From: Phytoseiulus persimilis
Taxonomy: Eukaryota > Arthropoda > Arachnida > Mesostigmata > Phytoseiidae
DNA length: 64,000 nt
Direction: 5' to 3'
Assembly: GCA_037576195.1 (NCBI GenBank)
Contig: CM075103.1
Coordinates: 30,154,723 to 30,218,722 of the forward strand
Positions within the stretch are counted from its first letter, which is position 1. Each line of letters begins with the position of its first letter. The position numbers were made by a program, and so were the translations under genes. The notes under the pieces are model-generated. The model had not been told where the DNA came from. It was given only the letters and a program-made list of their open reading frames with translations, and did no database searches. Positions 10,581-22,526 of this stretch are shown one piece after another.

Positions 10581-11070
10581 CAATTTTGGACACTTCCACC
10601 GCTCCTAGCAATCCATCATGTGCACCACGACGCGTGGAGGGAATCGATCGGCGATTGTTCCACTGTCTGGAAATGAAGCTCTTCAGAGCCACTGACGGCC
10701 GGCGTCCTCTGTGGTCAACAAGTAATTAACTGAACAAGACGGTTGGGTGATATCACGTATCGGTGCTCCCGAGTCAACTCAATGAGCCTGTATTCGACCC
10801 GGGACCCGCTCTAGTATCGAAGTGGTTTTTCGCAGTGGGTGAGTGTCATTCAATGGAGTCTCACAACCGTACAGATCCACGAAACGAGACGGAAAATACA
10901 TCCCGCCAAACCAGTCCCGACCGCTCTGCTGTTGGGAGAGGACGTTTCCGGGCTCATTCTCCTCGGGCCATGTGTTTCAGGCTCGAATTTTCGGCTGGTT
11001 GGAACTAGACTGCTAAATAAAGACGTGTGCCGTCCGCGGGATCACACTCGCAGAATGCAATACTCGAATA
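10581..11070. other. no recognised gene
   Basis: No family match. The right half probably belongs to the 5' part of the LINE whose endonuclease follows, since open frames run into it (10839-11324), but no conserved block is visible. Confidence 0.35.
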
Positions 11071-11440
11071 TTGAGCTGCCTTTTCTCACCAACAAGAGAC
11101 ACCGAAGAGTTCCTTCAATACATCAAAGACGTCGAGATCACCATCCAAGAGGAGCCAGGGGCAATTCTGCCAGATCGGGAATTCAACGCCAAATCCGTAA
11201 TTTGGGGAAGCTCCCGAAGAACCAGCAGAAGCAGGATACTCGAAGAAATGATAGCGAGACGCGACCTTTATGTGAATCACGATGGGTTCGCACCCACCCT
11301 CCGCCGAATAAGAAAAGATCATGACGATCGAGAAAACTTAATAGATATCACTATTATAACCACCCCTGAAAATATGACAGAATGAACAGTCAAAGAATAT
11401 ATGGCGTCGCACAGCGACCATCAATACACAGGATTTCATC
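11071..11440 (+). pseudogene. LINE endonuclease fragment (APE type)
   Basis: The reading DREFNAKSVIWGSSRRTSRS followed by RILEEMIARRDLYVNHDG matches the C-terminal half of apurinic-like LINE endonucleases (GDFNAKSxxWGS...GRxLxxxxxxxxLxxxNDG). Then come IDITIITTPE and SDHQYTGFH (usually SDHQYI), the catalytic SDH motif, after a stop at 11383. The catalytic D of GDFNAK is E (DREFNAK). The element is truncated on both sides. An R1- or Jockey-like clade is likely, but I cannot decide between them. Confidence 0.75.
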
Positions 11441-11624
11441 ATTTGCATCACTGCACGGGTGTTAACAATCAAGTCAATTATCTTCACCCAAACTGGCTCT
11501 GCGGATCCCGTGGAGGAACGTTCTCTTTTTCCAGCCAGGTTGAAATCAAATACTCTTTCAACTCCTCCAGTCGGTATGTGGCTGCGCGGGCGGAGCCTGG
11601 TGTTTCGGCTTCGACTTCAAGCCA

Positions 11625-11744
11625 GCCATCATCCACGTGAGCTAACGGCACAAAACTCAGGGCCATCATCCAGATGAGCTAACGGCACAAAACTCAGCGC
11701 CATCATCCATGTGAGCTAACGGCACGAAGCTCAGGGCCATCATA
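11625..11744 (+). repeat. 37-bp tandem repeat, three copies plus a partial
   Basis: Unit GCCATCATCCACGTGAGCTA continues ACGGCACAAAACTCAGG. It is repeated at 37-bp spacing with a few substitutions. Confidence 0.9.
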
Positions 11745-11776
11745 CAATTAACGGAATTCTTCGGTTTGGCTCCCGG

Positions 11777-14700
11777 CAGTGGCGTGAATAGGGAGGGGGG
11801 GGCGGTCCGCCCCGGGCGGCACTTTCCGGGGGCGGCATAGTAATTTTTCCCTGTCACGAGTTCCGGCATCAATAAAAAAATTCACGGTTGCGAGAAAGCT
11901 ACGCATCGAGATTTCAATTCAATTTCGTCGTCTTTTAGGACCCCTCTCCCCAAACCGTTGGACTTACGATTCGAGCCAAGGCGTAGAAACCTAGGCAGAG
12001 CCGTTTATTTATAGATTTGCGTGGTGACGTAGCCGTTCGTTTGTTTATCGAGTTGAGAAAGTCAACAAGAAAGTTCAGTTGGGCACGAAACGCGTCAAGG
12101 AAAGCGGTGCCGCATTCCGGAAGAAGCGGAAACTGAGGGAGGAAGAAATGAAGAAACCAAGGGGAAGTTTCCTCAAGTACTTGCATCCACAAGGGGCCAT
12201 GGCTGAAGCTTCCAGTAATGCCAACGCGTCAGCTGCCGGCGATACCCGTAACGCGTCCTCCGAAAATGTCTGTTATACTGCAGACCGAAGTACCAACGAA
12301 CTGGTGTCGAACCCGGTTAGTCCGCAACTCCTTGGCGGCTCAGCAAGGCAAGTGGAATCTGTCGTTAGTGAGGCTCAGAGAGTTGAGCTCAGTGACGGTT
12401 TCCCCGCACAGCCACGGAGTGACCAGGGAGAAGATTCTCCAGTCCGGGAGGTATCGTTCGATTCAGGGCAAGATGTGGCCCAGGACTTTGAGCTCTCACT
12501 TTCGCTGACGGACATCGGTCTTTGGCCCGACAGAATCAGTGAGAAACTCCGAGGTACCCTCGTCCGCCGCGGTATGGTCTCTCTCCAGAACCTGGATTTT
12601 GGTTTCGAGAAAGCGACGCGTCCCGGTGAACAAACTGAAGGGCAAGACCTTCGTCTGACCAAAATTGGTTTTTCCGAAGGAACCAGAATGGCGAGAAAAT
12701 ATTGAGAAATTGGATGGTGTATCCTCCGTCAAAATCTGCCCTCTTCTGCTTCTGCTGTCGGCTCTTCAGTCGGGAAAGTTTTTCCAAATTCAGTTCGGAA
12801 GAAGGTTTCCAAAAATGGTGGAAATTGAACCCGAAAGTTCCGGATCACGAAGCAAGCCCAACTCATCAAGATGCACTCACCAAGTGGGAGGAACTCCGCA
12901 TCAGGTTCGATCGTAACGAGACTATCGGCGAGAAAAGACAGCGGCAGATGAGCTCTGAGTTAGAGAAAAGGAAAGAAATACTTCGTACATTCGTGGATAT
13001 AATCAAGTATCTGGCTCCTCGGAACTTGGCTTTCCGCGGTCATTGTGAGAAAAATATTTACGACGTTGATTTTGACGGTGAGCTCAGCCGAGGAAATTTC
13101 ATCGAGCTCGTCCATCTCATGGCTAAAAGGGATCCCGCGCTCCGCGAGCATCTTGTCAGAGGCCAACTATCGGAGACAAGACGCGTAACCCACCTGTCCA
13201 ACCGTACCCACAACAAGTTCATTGAAAAACTTGGCGAATGTGTTCGAAATCACATCATACAACAGGTGAAAGCAGCGAAATATTACGCAATGATATTCGA
13301 TTGTACTCCAGACATCTCGCACAGGGACCAGACCAGTCAAGTATTGCGATACGTCGTCTTGGAAGGGAAGAACGTCAAGGTTATGGAGTCCTTCGTCGGA
13401 TTTGTTGAAACCAAGAACAAAGACGCGGCTGGCATCACAGCAATGATACTAGCGACTTTGACGATCGATGCTCTCGACCCACAGAATTGCCGAGGCCAGG
13501 CCTACGACAATGCGTCCGTAATGGCTGGTTGTCGTTCTGGAGTCCAAGCTAGGATCAGAGAAGTCAATCCGCGTGCAGAGTTCATCGCTTGTTGCAATCA
13601 TTCGCTGAATCTAGCGGGTCTACACGCGGCTTCAGCATCCGGGAAATCCGCGAGTTTTTTCGCGACGATCGAGGAGCTATTCTGCTTCTTCTCCGGATCT
13701 ACTCATCGTTGGGATGCTCTTACTGCAGCGACGGGCAATGTAAAGCGCGTCATCGATACCCGTTGGAGCGCAAGAGGCGACGCGGTAAGCGCAGTGAAGC
13801 GACAGCTCTCGAAGCTCCTTGAGGTCTTGGATAAACTCTCAGGAGATGATGGAAACCAAGCGACCAGAGGGGATGCTGAGATTATGCACGGTCTCCTTCG
13901 AAATTATCAATTCCTGATATTTCTTAAACTGTGAGAGCCGATCTTGAGAGAGCTCAACGATACGCAGAAATACCTGCAGAAAAAAAGGCTGGACTTGCAC
14001 CAGTGTGTGCTTAGGCTCAAATCCCTGAGTAGCTTCTTTCTCGAGAACCGAGACGAACTCGTCAAGAATGCCATCGTATGCGCACGAAATCACTGCGAGG
14101 AAAACGATATCTCTATTTCTCTGCGTCGAAGAAATTCTCTACTGCCTTTCGACGAAGAATCGGAGCAAGATATTGATAGAAGATTGATATAAGACAGAAG
14201 CAAACGCTGGGATTCCGCTGGACAGGAACTATCCCTTACGGATAATGTTCGCGCCATTTCCCATCCCCCCCCGGTCTCAAATAGAGCCTCTCGAGGCGAG
14301 CCATTATACTGAGAATAAATCAAGATGTCTTTCGGTTATCAAAAAAAAGATATGTCGAGAGCACTGAACAGAATCATTGAGGAAATCGAGTCGCGATTCG
14401 ATCAAGTCCGCAAAATCGCTGGAGATTTCAATGTTTTGAATCCCCGCAATCTCCTCAATAGTGATTATCACTGTGACCTTACAAATCACAAGGAAGACAT
14501 AGACGAAGAGGAATTCAAGATCGAAAGAACTAGACTCCAAAGTTTGATTAATTCTGCCGAGTCTGGAGAGAGGAAACGAATCGTAGACGGAGGCCCACTC
14601 GACCTTCTACATTTCATACAGAAATACGAACTCGGGAATCCACTTGCGAACATCGTGATTCTAACTCGGATCTTCCTGACTATCAGGATCAGCGCTGCGA

Positions 14701-15133
14701 GTTGCGAGCGCAGTTTCTCCAAACTGAAGTTGATAAAAACCTATCTCCGGTCAACCATGGGCGCTCAGCGTCTCAACAGCCTTGCCATCCTCTCAGTCGA
14801 GCACCAGCTGACGAAGAAGCTCGACTTCGAGAGCGTCATCCAAGAGTTCGCGGAGAACAGTAGTACTTTTTCGTAAGCGGAGTCTGTAACGAAAAATAGA
14901 AGGGAAGAGAAAACAAAAAAAAAAGTCTCTCATTGTTCGAGCATCCACGTCGCGAGGGATGGAAACCTTCCCAATAATCAGACCAGGGCTAGTTAGACTT
15001 GAGTTTGCTGACACTGACGAAGCTGCTTCCAAAAATGTGATGCCGATGACGTCAGGGGAAATCAGTGGAGGGGCGGCATTTTCCAAGTCGGGCGGTTCCG
15101 CCCCGGGCGGCACTAGGTAGTTGCACGTCACTG
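11777..15133 (+). mobile_element. hAT element, full length, inactivated
   Basis: The terminal inverted repeats start CAGTGGCGTGAATAGGG on the left and end in the inverse of CAGTGACGTGCAACTACC on the right. Both have the subterminal GC-rich palindrome CGCCCCGGGCGGCAC. The 8-bp target duplication GCTCCCGG is perfect (11769-11776 and 15134-15141), the size expected for hAT. The interior is one transposase gene (12079-14876) with a few inactivating changes. The perfect duplication suggests a fairly recent insertion. Confidence 0.95.
12079..14876 (+). pseudogene. hAT transposase (ZMYM1/TTF-DUF4371 type)
   Basis: Cut-and-paste transposase. 12079-12705 holds a low-complexity, Ser-rich N-terminus and the first part of a TTF-type zinc finger. 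A frame change at about 12700 leads into 12702-13934, with FCFCCRLFSRE (zinc ligands), then the RNase H-like core: IFDCTPDISHRDQ (first Asp), QAYDNASVMAG (second Asp), ACCNHSLNLA (conserved C-x2-H) and TRWSARGDAV. A TGA at 13932 and stops near 14190-14320 break the same frame. The C-terminal hAT dimerisation domain follows (ISAASCERSFSKLKLIKTYL at about 14690-14750), ending at 14876. The encoded domain order is complete, and only point lesions inactivate it. Confidence 0.93.
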
Positions 15134-15141
15134 GCTCCCGG

Positions 15142-16800
15142 CAGAGCCAAGTCGCCGGAATAGCGTTTCGAGCGATCGCCTTCGAGGCGGTCCCTCGCCC
15201 TCTCCTTCCAAAACTCAACAACGGAATGAATGCGCGGGCGAACGTTCGGGTAAATTTTATTTGGTTTAAAAGTGGCAGCTATGAGGAGGAGGATGGAATC
15301 AGGTGCAGAACCCTTCGATCCTCCGGAGATTCAATAGAGGCAATCTAGCTCACATGGACCTGAGTCCGTCCCTCCGCACTGCTGCGAGTGCGCTTGCTGA
15401 CGGTCCGCTCGCTCGCCCGGGCCCTGACGTAACCTCAATCAGCTCATCTGTACCACTCCCGGTGCGCGTGCTGCGCGTCGACTCGCTTCTCTGGGCCCCA
15501 TGCTAACCTCAACCAGTCTCCTACCGTGCTCCGGGTGCCCTTGCTGTGAGCCCGCTCGCATTGCTTCGCTTTCTCGCCCGGGCTTTAACCTAACCTCACC
15601 GAAGCTCCTCGCTCTGTTCCGGGTCCATTCACCTGGACTTTGGCTGCTGTACCCAATCCTCCCACTCTATTTCGAGTCCATCTGCCGGAACCCTGAGTGC
15701 AGTACACCTCTCGGCGCCGGGTCTAGGACATAGGGACGCAAACACGAGGGAAGCGCGCAGACGGATTCGAGGGAGAGGAGCGTCATTGGCAGGTCCAACT
15801 CAAGAAGAAACCCGCGGTATTCGAAAAAGCGAGGGTTCGTTGGAAGCATTCGCTCCGGTACCCTCGGTAAGATGACGGACAGTATGATTCAATGACATAA
15901 TCGATAAGTACTTGAGTGGCATAGCGAACGTATACCTCATTTGTGCCAATATTCATGGGCTCTCGCCTCCCGCAGATTCATCCTTGTCGAAATCCGTTTC
16001 AATTGAAGGAGCGAATAAATTATCGTTTACGATCCAATCTTCACATGAAACTCTTCATTCTCATCGTCTCATATAGCCCCGCGAATTCAATGTTCATGGT
16101 GACCCAGGCCACGGGCAAGAAGAGCCCATCTACTCCCAGGCGCCAGTACTCGTGGCGGGCTCGAACGGCCGGCTCGTTGAGGTGTCACCAGCCCTATTCT
16201 TAATAAGATACAATAAAGGAGATTCAAAATTGTCAAAGAGTTCTCCCTGAGTGGTACCCATAGGTCGCCAAAGCTCTCATCATAACCGGGTCTCACTGGG
16301 ATGGCTTTGCCGCTACTGCCGTTATCTGGAACGGGAGCCGACCGTTAAATCTCCCGAAGAGCACAAGGTTTCGACTCTCGATACATTGGATGAATATCGA
16401 ATCGATCGACTCGAGAGACTCTTCTGAGGTCCATTCACCAAGATAAGATGATTGACCGCGAGAACACCGCAAGTTTCGATGTCGAAAATTTCTTGGGTGA
16501 CTTTTGAAAAGTTCGTTGGAGATCCCGAAGGGCGCCATAATTCTCTATCGAGATCAGAGTCGATGAGACCACTTCTACGAATCCGTGGAAATATAACCCG
16601 TGTAGGGGGTAATATGACTTTATGTGATGGTGCTCGCTTCGGCAACGATTGCACGGGTGATCAATTTTTGCTACGCGATTACTATACTGTGATCATTTCG
16701 GAAACACTCGAACTCGTCTTCTACTGTCCAAATAGAAATCCATTCAAGAAGCTTTTCCTCCCGACTGTAGAAGCATGAGTCGGACTGTGTTCCCTCGTCG
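15142..16800. other. no gene; degenerate GC-rich tandem repeat at 15350-15640
   Basis: Within 15350-15640 a roughly 85-bp motif recurs about three times. Each unit has a GGGCCC/GGGC start, TAACCTCA(A/C)C, then CTCC(G)GGTG and GC-rich tail segments. The last unit contains AACCTAACCT. The rest (15641-16800) holds open frames up to 110 codons on both strands without recognisable motifs. Confidence 0.4.
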
Positions 16801-18386
16801 TTGACGTATTTATCTCATGTCATATTTTATCCACACTTCAAACCCTTCTGTGATTACATGAGATCGTTCTGGCTCAAGATCATAGGTCCAGGTAGCCTCT
16901 CCCTTTATAGAGTGACCACCCGCGCAAATAACGCCGTAGAATCAAGCAATTCACGATTAAAGAGAGATCTTGGACATCAACCGCCGATTTGGAATTTAAT
17001 TCGTAGGTATTCCTGTTGCGTGTATCAAATCCGTGCTCCCTGTTCTCGCGGTTCGAAGTCAATCATGCTACGATTCCCGCTGACCACATATTTGAACCTT
17101 GCGCCTTCCAGCCCTGATTTGCGACACCGCACAGGATGTTTCACAAGACGTTGAGCTTCAAGAAGACGGTCAGATAGTCATCCACACCCGCTCCGTGCCC
17201 TGCAAGTATACCATCATCAACGAGCAGCGGATCACTTCAGCCTGGACGCATATGGAAAGAGGCTTAATGAGCCCACGAGAAGCAGTCGAAAGACTCAAAT
17301 ATAGGGCGGGTGGGGGTGAGTCTAGAGTCTGCAAGCTACTTATGCTAGTTTGCCTGCTCAGATTCTTGAGGCGTTCCTTTTCTCGACTCACAATGCTCAT
17401 AATCAGCAGCCCTTCCAGCGGCAGCGTGTCGCGGAAACCCTCGTCGGCAGGAAGCACTCCCTGGTTCGAACATCGATCGAGCAGAATTCCCTTACTCAGG
17501 TCTTGAAGAACGAGCACTGTCCGACTTGAGCAAAGATCTTGGGGAAGTGGATCAGTGGATGGATCGGCGAGAGGCGTTGGAACAGGATGAAAACGATCTC
17601 ACCCCAACCTGGCATTCACTTCATGACCATAATTACGCCAAACACTCTCAACATCGTGACGCGCTCCGGGATCACCGAGCGGATCCTCAGATTCCGCCCC
17701 TCACAGATCGAATGAACGAGGTGATCTACGAAGCGTTAAGGAGGCCTCCATCTGAAAGACTTGTAGACGCTCACGCATCCAGGCTGGACGTTTATCGCAG
17801 AGACCTGGAAACCCTATTCGATAACAATTGGGTCAACGATACTATCATGAATTCGTACCTGAATCTCATCGTCAACCGGAGCAAAGAGGACGCAAACCTA
17901 CCGAAGGTGCACGCTTTCAGCACTTTATTCCTGTTTCGCTATGGGAAGGGATATGATCATGTTCGTGGATGGACGAACCGAGTTGACATATTCGATCAGG
18001 ACATCCTCCTCGTTCCCGTGCACCAGAATTCGCACTGGAGTATGGCCATAGTCGATGTGAGAAACAAGAAAATCAAATATATGGACTCTTTGGGTCACAG
18101 GAACGACGAATGTCTGATCATGCTGCGGAGGGACTTGTCCGAAGAGCTGAGAGACAAGAAGGGGCTGCGGCTCAGTTCCAATGAATGGGATCTCGCGAAC
18201 ATCGGGAACGTCCCGCAGCAGCAAAACGGTTTCGACTGCGGACCGTTCTCATCAAAATACGCGGATTACGGAGCTCAGGACGCCGACCTCAATTTCACTC
18301 AACTTGACATTCCATATTTCCGTCAGCGAAAGATGTACGAAATCTTGACGCAAGTTATGATCCCGACTGGGTATGGTGAAACCTGA
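16801..18386 (+). pseudogene. MULE transposase 3' half with C-terminal Ulp1 protease (5' truncated)
   Basis: Equivalent to exons 5-7 of the gene at 28716-32016. First exon to 17002: SLYRVTTRANNAVESSNSRL with the catalytic Glu of the MULE DDE set. Intron 17003-17111. Second exon 17112-17315 (DVSQDVELQEDGQIVIHT). Intron 17316-17499. Last exon 17500-18386 encodes a complete C48 peptidase: His in QNSHWSMAIVD, Asp in KYMDSLG, Gln in NVPQQQN, Cys in GFDCGPF. Both introns have GT-AG ends and sit at the same positions and phases (phase 1) as in the intact copy. Exons 1-4 are missing, and the acceptor before the first exon is not visible. Confidence 0.88.
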
Positions 18387-18927
18387 GCTTTTTGAGGATT
18401 GTATCTCTCGGCGACGCTTCATTCACGATTCCGCTCCCGAAAGACATAGGCCAAGGTATCCCTTGATTCTTCCCCATATTCGATCTATCCAAGATTCATA
18501 TTTTTAATTCTTCTTGGAAGCTCTGTGCGTGGTACGAGAGCTCCACATGGTCGGCATATGGACGCAGATGCCTAAACCAAACGCCCCTAAGATGAGGGCT
18601 CTCTTCCCTGCACGCTGCGTATAAGAAGCAGATACCACATTCAAATTGGTTAACGCAATAAATCGAGCTGGATGATTGAGTATTGCTGTACAGACGGGAT
18701 ATTCCACGAATCGTACTCACTCTGACCAACTTGATACATTTGCGTGTTGTCGAATTTTCTGGCCAATACATTTCCCAGAGACCCTACAACACTGGGGGCG
18801 GCAGCTTGACCAGAGCCTCCAACGAACCCTCCATCATTCGGAACGCGACGAGTCTCCTGAAAGCTGGCGCAGCCAATCTTCACTCTTTCCCTCGAAAGTG
18901 CTCGAGGTCCGCCATCTTGCTTGCGTC
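18387..18927. other. no recognised gene
   Basis: Short overlapping frames only. No motif recognised after the Ulp1 stop. Confidence 0.4.
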
Positions 18928-19056
18928 CCTATGACGGGACACGGTCATTCTTTCGAAAAACATGGCGACGCAGGGGAGGGAGAAAGATAGGAGGGCAGCG
19001 AAGAGGTAAACAGCCGGACTGCGCGCTATTCAAAATGTTGAAGGCTCTTGAGAGCC
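18928..19056 (-). repeat. dispersed inverted-arm repeat, copy 1
   Basis: Contains CATTCTTTCGAAAAACATGG and the arm ending GGCTCTTGAGAGCC. It is homologous to the arms at 20105-20260, 24853-25095 and 32874-32993. Only one arm is present here. Confidence 0.75.
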
Positions 19057-20104
19057 GCTCGGGACGGAATCAGGCAATCGGTCAGAAGAGTATTTGCTGC
19101 ACTGTTTAAGCCAACGAAACCAAGGCCCTGAATAATTTGGATTCGCAGGTCGCTTCATTCTTCTCGAGTACTGCTCAACTGTCGACTAGTGAGAACTCAC
19201 ACGAATCTTGATTCTCCACCATCACATACTACATACTGCTCGCGATCTTGTCTTCCGTGGAGTCACATCGAGGTCCAGACTCGCAATGGAACTGGAATTC
19301 GACTACCTCGCTGATAGAATACATCGTATAGGCTCGTGGCTGAAGCATGTCTTGCGATTGAGGAAGTACGCATACACGAAGCTGTGTCTTCGGTATAGCG
19401 TCCCACTCGAGTCAGGTGTTTGACTTGAACCGGAACACTGCCGTGTTCCATCGTTCGACGTTTACCGGTATCCCTCTCCAGGGATGAGTATATATAGGAA
19501 TAAAGGAACATGGTACAGTGGGGAACTGTATCCATCCGTAGTACACACGTTTGTTGATTTGCCGTTATCTCCCTATCAGTTGCAGATCTGTTGTTTCAGA
19601 GTTCTACCGACTATCTAGTGGAAAACTCCATCACTCGCCCAAGGCGGTTACCAGTGAATTGAGCGGAAGAATTTGAGCAGTGGTCGTATTTGAGCGAGAG
19701 TCGAATTTGAGCGGGAGTTGAATTTGAGCGACAGCTTGATTTGAGCGGAGGTCCAATTCGATACGTACGCCCGAGGGCCCTCGCCTAGGTACAGATGTAA
19801 ATATTGGAATCTCATATCTTGTGGGTTATAACCCTTCTCGGAATCAATGGCTTCGCAGGAGTCGAACGTCGACCGGAGCCAACTCTCCATCTCCCACTCG
19901 AACTTAGTGAGCGAGCTGTCGCTGCTTCCCTCCCTAGTCGATAACGCTGCTGAGACGATCTCTCATGTGTAGAGCCAAGGCGGGATGACAAAACATGATG
20001 GATAGCTAGTCAGTCAGTCGATAACTCAATGATACAGCCTGTCCAGACATTTGTGCCACATTAAGCTTCCAAGTACATAGGGTCCTGCGTCGGCTTCCTC
20101 AACG
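19057..20104. other. no gene; 17-bp tandem repeat at 19655-19758
   Basis: No gene recognised. A TATA-like GTATATATAGG lies at about 19487-19497. At 19655-19758 six degenerate copies of a 17-bp unit (GAATTTGAGCGGGAGTT and variants) follow one another. Confidence 0.5.
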
Positions 20105-20260
20105 AATGGCTCTCAAGAGCTTTCAAAATTTCAAATGCAGCGCCCTTAGGCTGTGTTCCGTCTGCTGCTCCTCTCTCCCCTGAGCCTCCATGTTTTTCGA
20201 AAGAATGTCCCAGACCCCCCTATGACCGGGTCTAGGACATTCTTTCTAAAAACATGGCCG
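20105..20260. repeat. dispersed inverted-arm repeat, copy 2 (palindromic)
   Basis: The left arm ends CCATGTTTTTCGAAAGAATG. After a loop containing CCCCCCTATGACCGGGTCTA comes the inverted CATTCTTTCTAAAAACATGG. The left arm begins GGCTCTCAAGAGC and matches the inverted outer arm of copy 1. Confidence 0.8.
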
Positions 20261-22526
20261 TCCATGGCTGTAAGCAAAGCGTCATTGGGAGGTCTTTAAC
20301 GGAGCGACTGTGTCTTATGAGGAGAGGGCAGCCAAGCTGAATGACAGGGAATTTCGACGGCTCTTGGGAGTTGGTGTCTCCGGCACCTGCGCACTCATTG
20401 GATGAGTCTTTTCAGCCAGAGGCGAACTTCAATAACTCATACGGAGCAATCGGAGGATTATTGTGTCCGAATTCCAACACGAGAATTTCAACTCTTTTGA
20501 GACTAGATGCTCTGAGAGCGCTATCGGTGGCGAGCTTGCTTCCGAACACGGATTAATCGCAATATTCAGTCAGCGCGGCTGACACTTCATGGTGCGACGT
20601 TTCGGCGAGTTCACGAGTGGGGTCGACGCGGTCAAGAGATTGGAAGGTTTCGCTGGCTACAGTGGTGATACTCCGACCCAGATCGAAGCATGTGAAGCTG
20701 TTCAGTTGAGCTCGTCTCGTCCAACCGATCCGATGGCGAAGATTTTCGGGCTTCGAATTGATTCGTTTTCTAGATTTTGCGCTGGAACCCCAGCAGGCCG
20801 AGAGAGTCATTCCGAAATACACATCCCGACCGAGCTCCGACTCCATCCACGTGATTTATTCGTCTCGTTAGATTCTTTCTGTTCGAGGCTGCGCGAGAGA
20901 GTGAGAGGTGCCCGTGTTTTTTGCCAATTTCAGGATGCAGTCTGTATGGAGCGATCCTGTCTGCATCTGATCCGGAGAGAAGGAGGCAAAGGATAACAGA
21001 AGCTGTCGAGCGCAGGATAGCGAACCTGACAACTTGCGGCCATCTGCTGGCTGCGGACAGCGATGGGCTGACCGCGTTCAAACTAGTTTTCTGATGCTTT
21101 CGCATTACCAGGAGCTGGGTGGCAGATCTAAACTTTCCATGGAACATGATGTAGACAAGGGGAAAGATTCACGGAGAATGATGCTAGTCACCCGCTCTCC
21201 GACGCAGTAGCGTACCGCAAGGGGGGCGGTCCATCCCGGGCATCAAGGCGACGGAGCCATCAAGTTGAGCCTGCCGCTTTCAAGCAGAGATGAGCAAGAA
21301 TCGGCCTCAAGAATCCGGGTCCGGATCCGGCTACGTCAGAAATTCTGAATGTGACTGAAGCATGACTCGAGTCCGGATTCGATTCCAGATTCGGATGTGG
21401 ATTTCTATGCGGATTCGAATCTAAAACCGAGTCGCGTTCGGACTCAACGAGCGGAGCCGAGTCCCAGAGAAATCAATGAGTCCGGATTTTATTCGGGATA
21501 GTCGAATCCGAAACATCGCTATCTTTGCTTCGTAGTGCCTCTCAGAGAGGAGCGCTCGTGAACTCTGTAAGATATTTCGTCCGTTCGCGACTGCATTCTG
21601 TCACAGTTTTTGAAGAAATTAACGTCTGAAATGAAATCTGCGCTGCCAAATAACTTGGATCGTCTCGTGATAAGTCTGCATGGGGATTGATGCTCGAGAG
21701 CTATTTTTCTCTCCCTCGTGAACTCGCGGTCCCAGAATGTCGGGGCGCAGGCGCACGCCAGATCACGGCTTTCTAAACTCAACATCGGAGGACTCATCAT
21801 TTCTCAGTAGCCGTTCGAGTACCCGTTGAAGGAATTCACCCTCGCTATTTGAGGACACTCGAGTAGACTCATTCAGATCTCGCAGCTTTCACCACTCGAC
21901 GTTATTCACGTTTTGTCCTCAAAAACAGAGCATGGCAGCTTGCAATCAAAACCCAATCGCGGACAGTGAGACATCTCCAGCTTCGGCTGGTCCCTCCATA
22001 GAATTCCGAATCGTTGGGCAATGATTCGGTTGCATAGCGCAAGCTCCCGCTGTTGGCAGTCTCATCAGACCATTGTACTGGCAAATATTCAGAGGAGTGC
22101 AACCCCAGCGACGCGGATCCGTTTTTCGAGAGGTTTGAGAATCTTCTTGGCGCGAAACTCGATTCTGCAGCTACATCCGGATCGAGGTATCGCCGGGAAG
22201 GACGTGAATTCAACCTTTTCGCAGCTATTTGTTTGGCGGAGAGACTGATACACTAGAGAAACCTCTAGAAGACCTACGTGACGTCCACCAGAAGATGAAG
22301 AGTTCCATGCAGCGACAGACGCGATCGGGATTCATCTAGTCATCCATGTTTCAATGATGATATGTACAATATATCTCGTTATATATATCTCACAAACATT
22401 GATCAGCAGCTGTCGCGGGCTATTGGAATCGAAGGAGAATGGACGAGTAGATGTATAGATGCGCGCATGGTTTCCTCAACGGTCGATACAAATGCTTGGA
22501 GTCAACAGCGTCGGATAAAAGTGAAA
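20261..22526. other. no gene; hAT-like end at 21205-21240
   Basis: CAGTAGCGTACCGCAAGGGG and the following GGCGGTCCATCCCGGGC (21205-21240) look like an isolated, mutated end of the hAT family at 11777. At 21300-21500 the motif TCCGGATTCGA and relatives recur irregularly. AT-rich stretches lie at 22360-22395. Open frames up to 135 codons carry no recognised motif. Confidence 0.4.

Noticed and set aside
15586-15605. Interstitial telomere array
   Set aside because: Only two AACCT units, embedded in a longer unrelated repeat.
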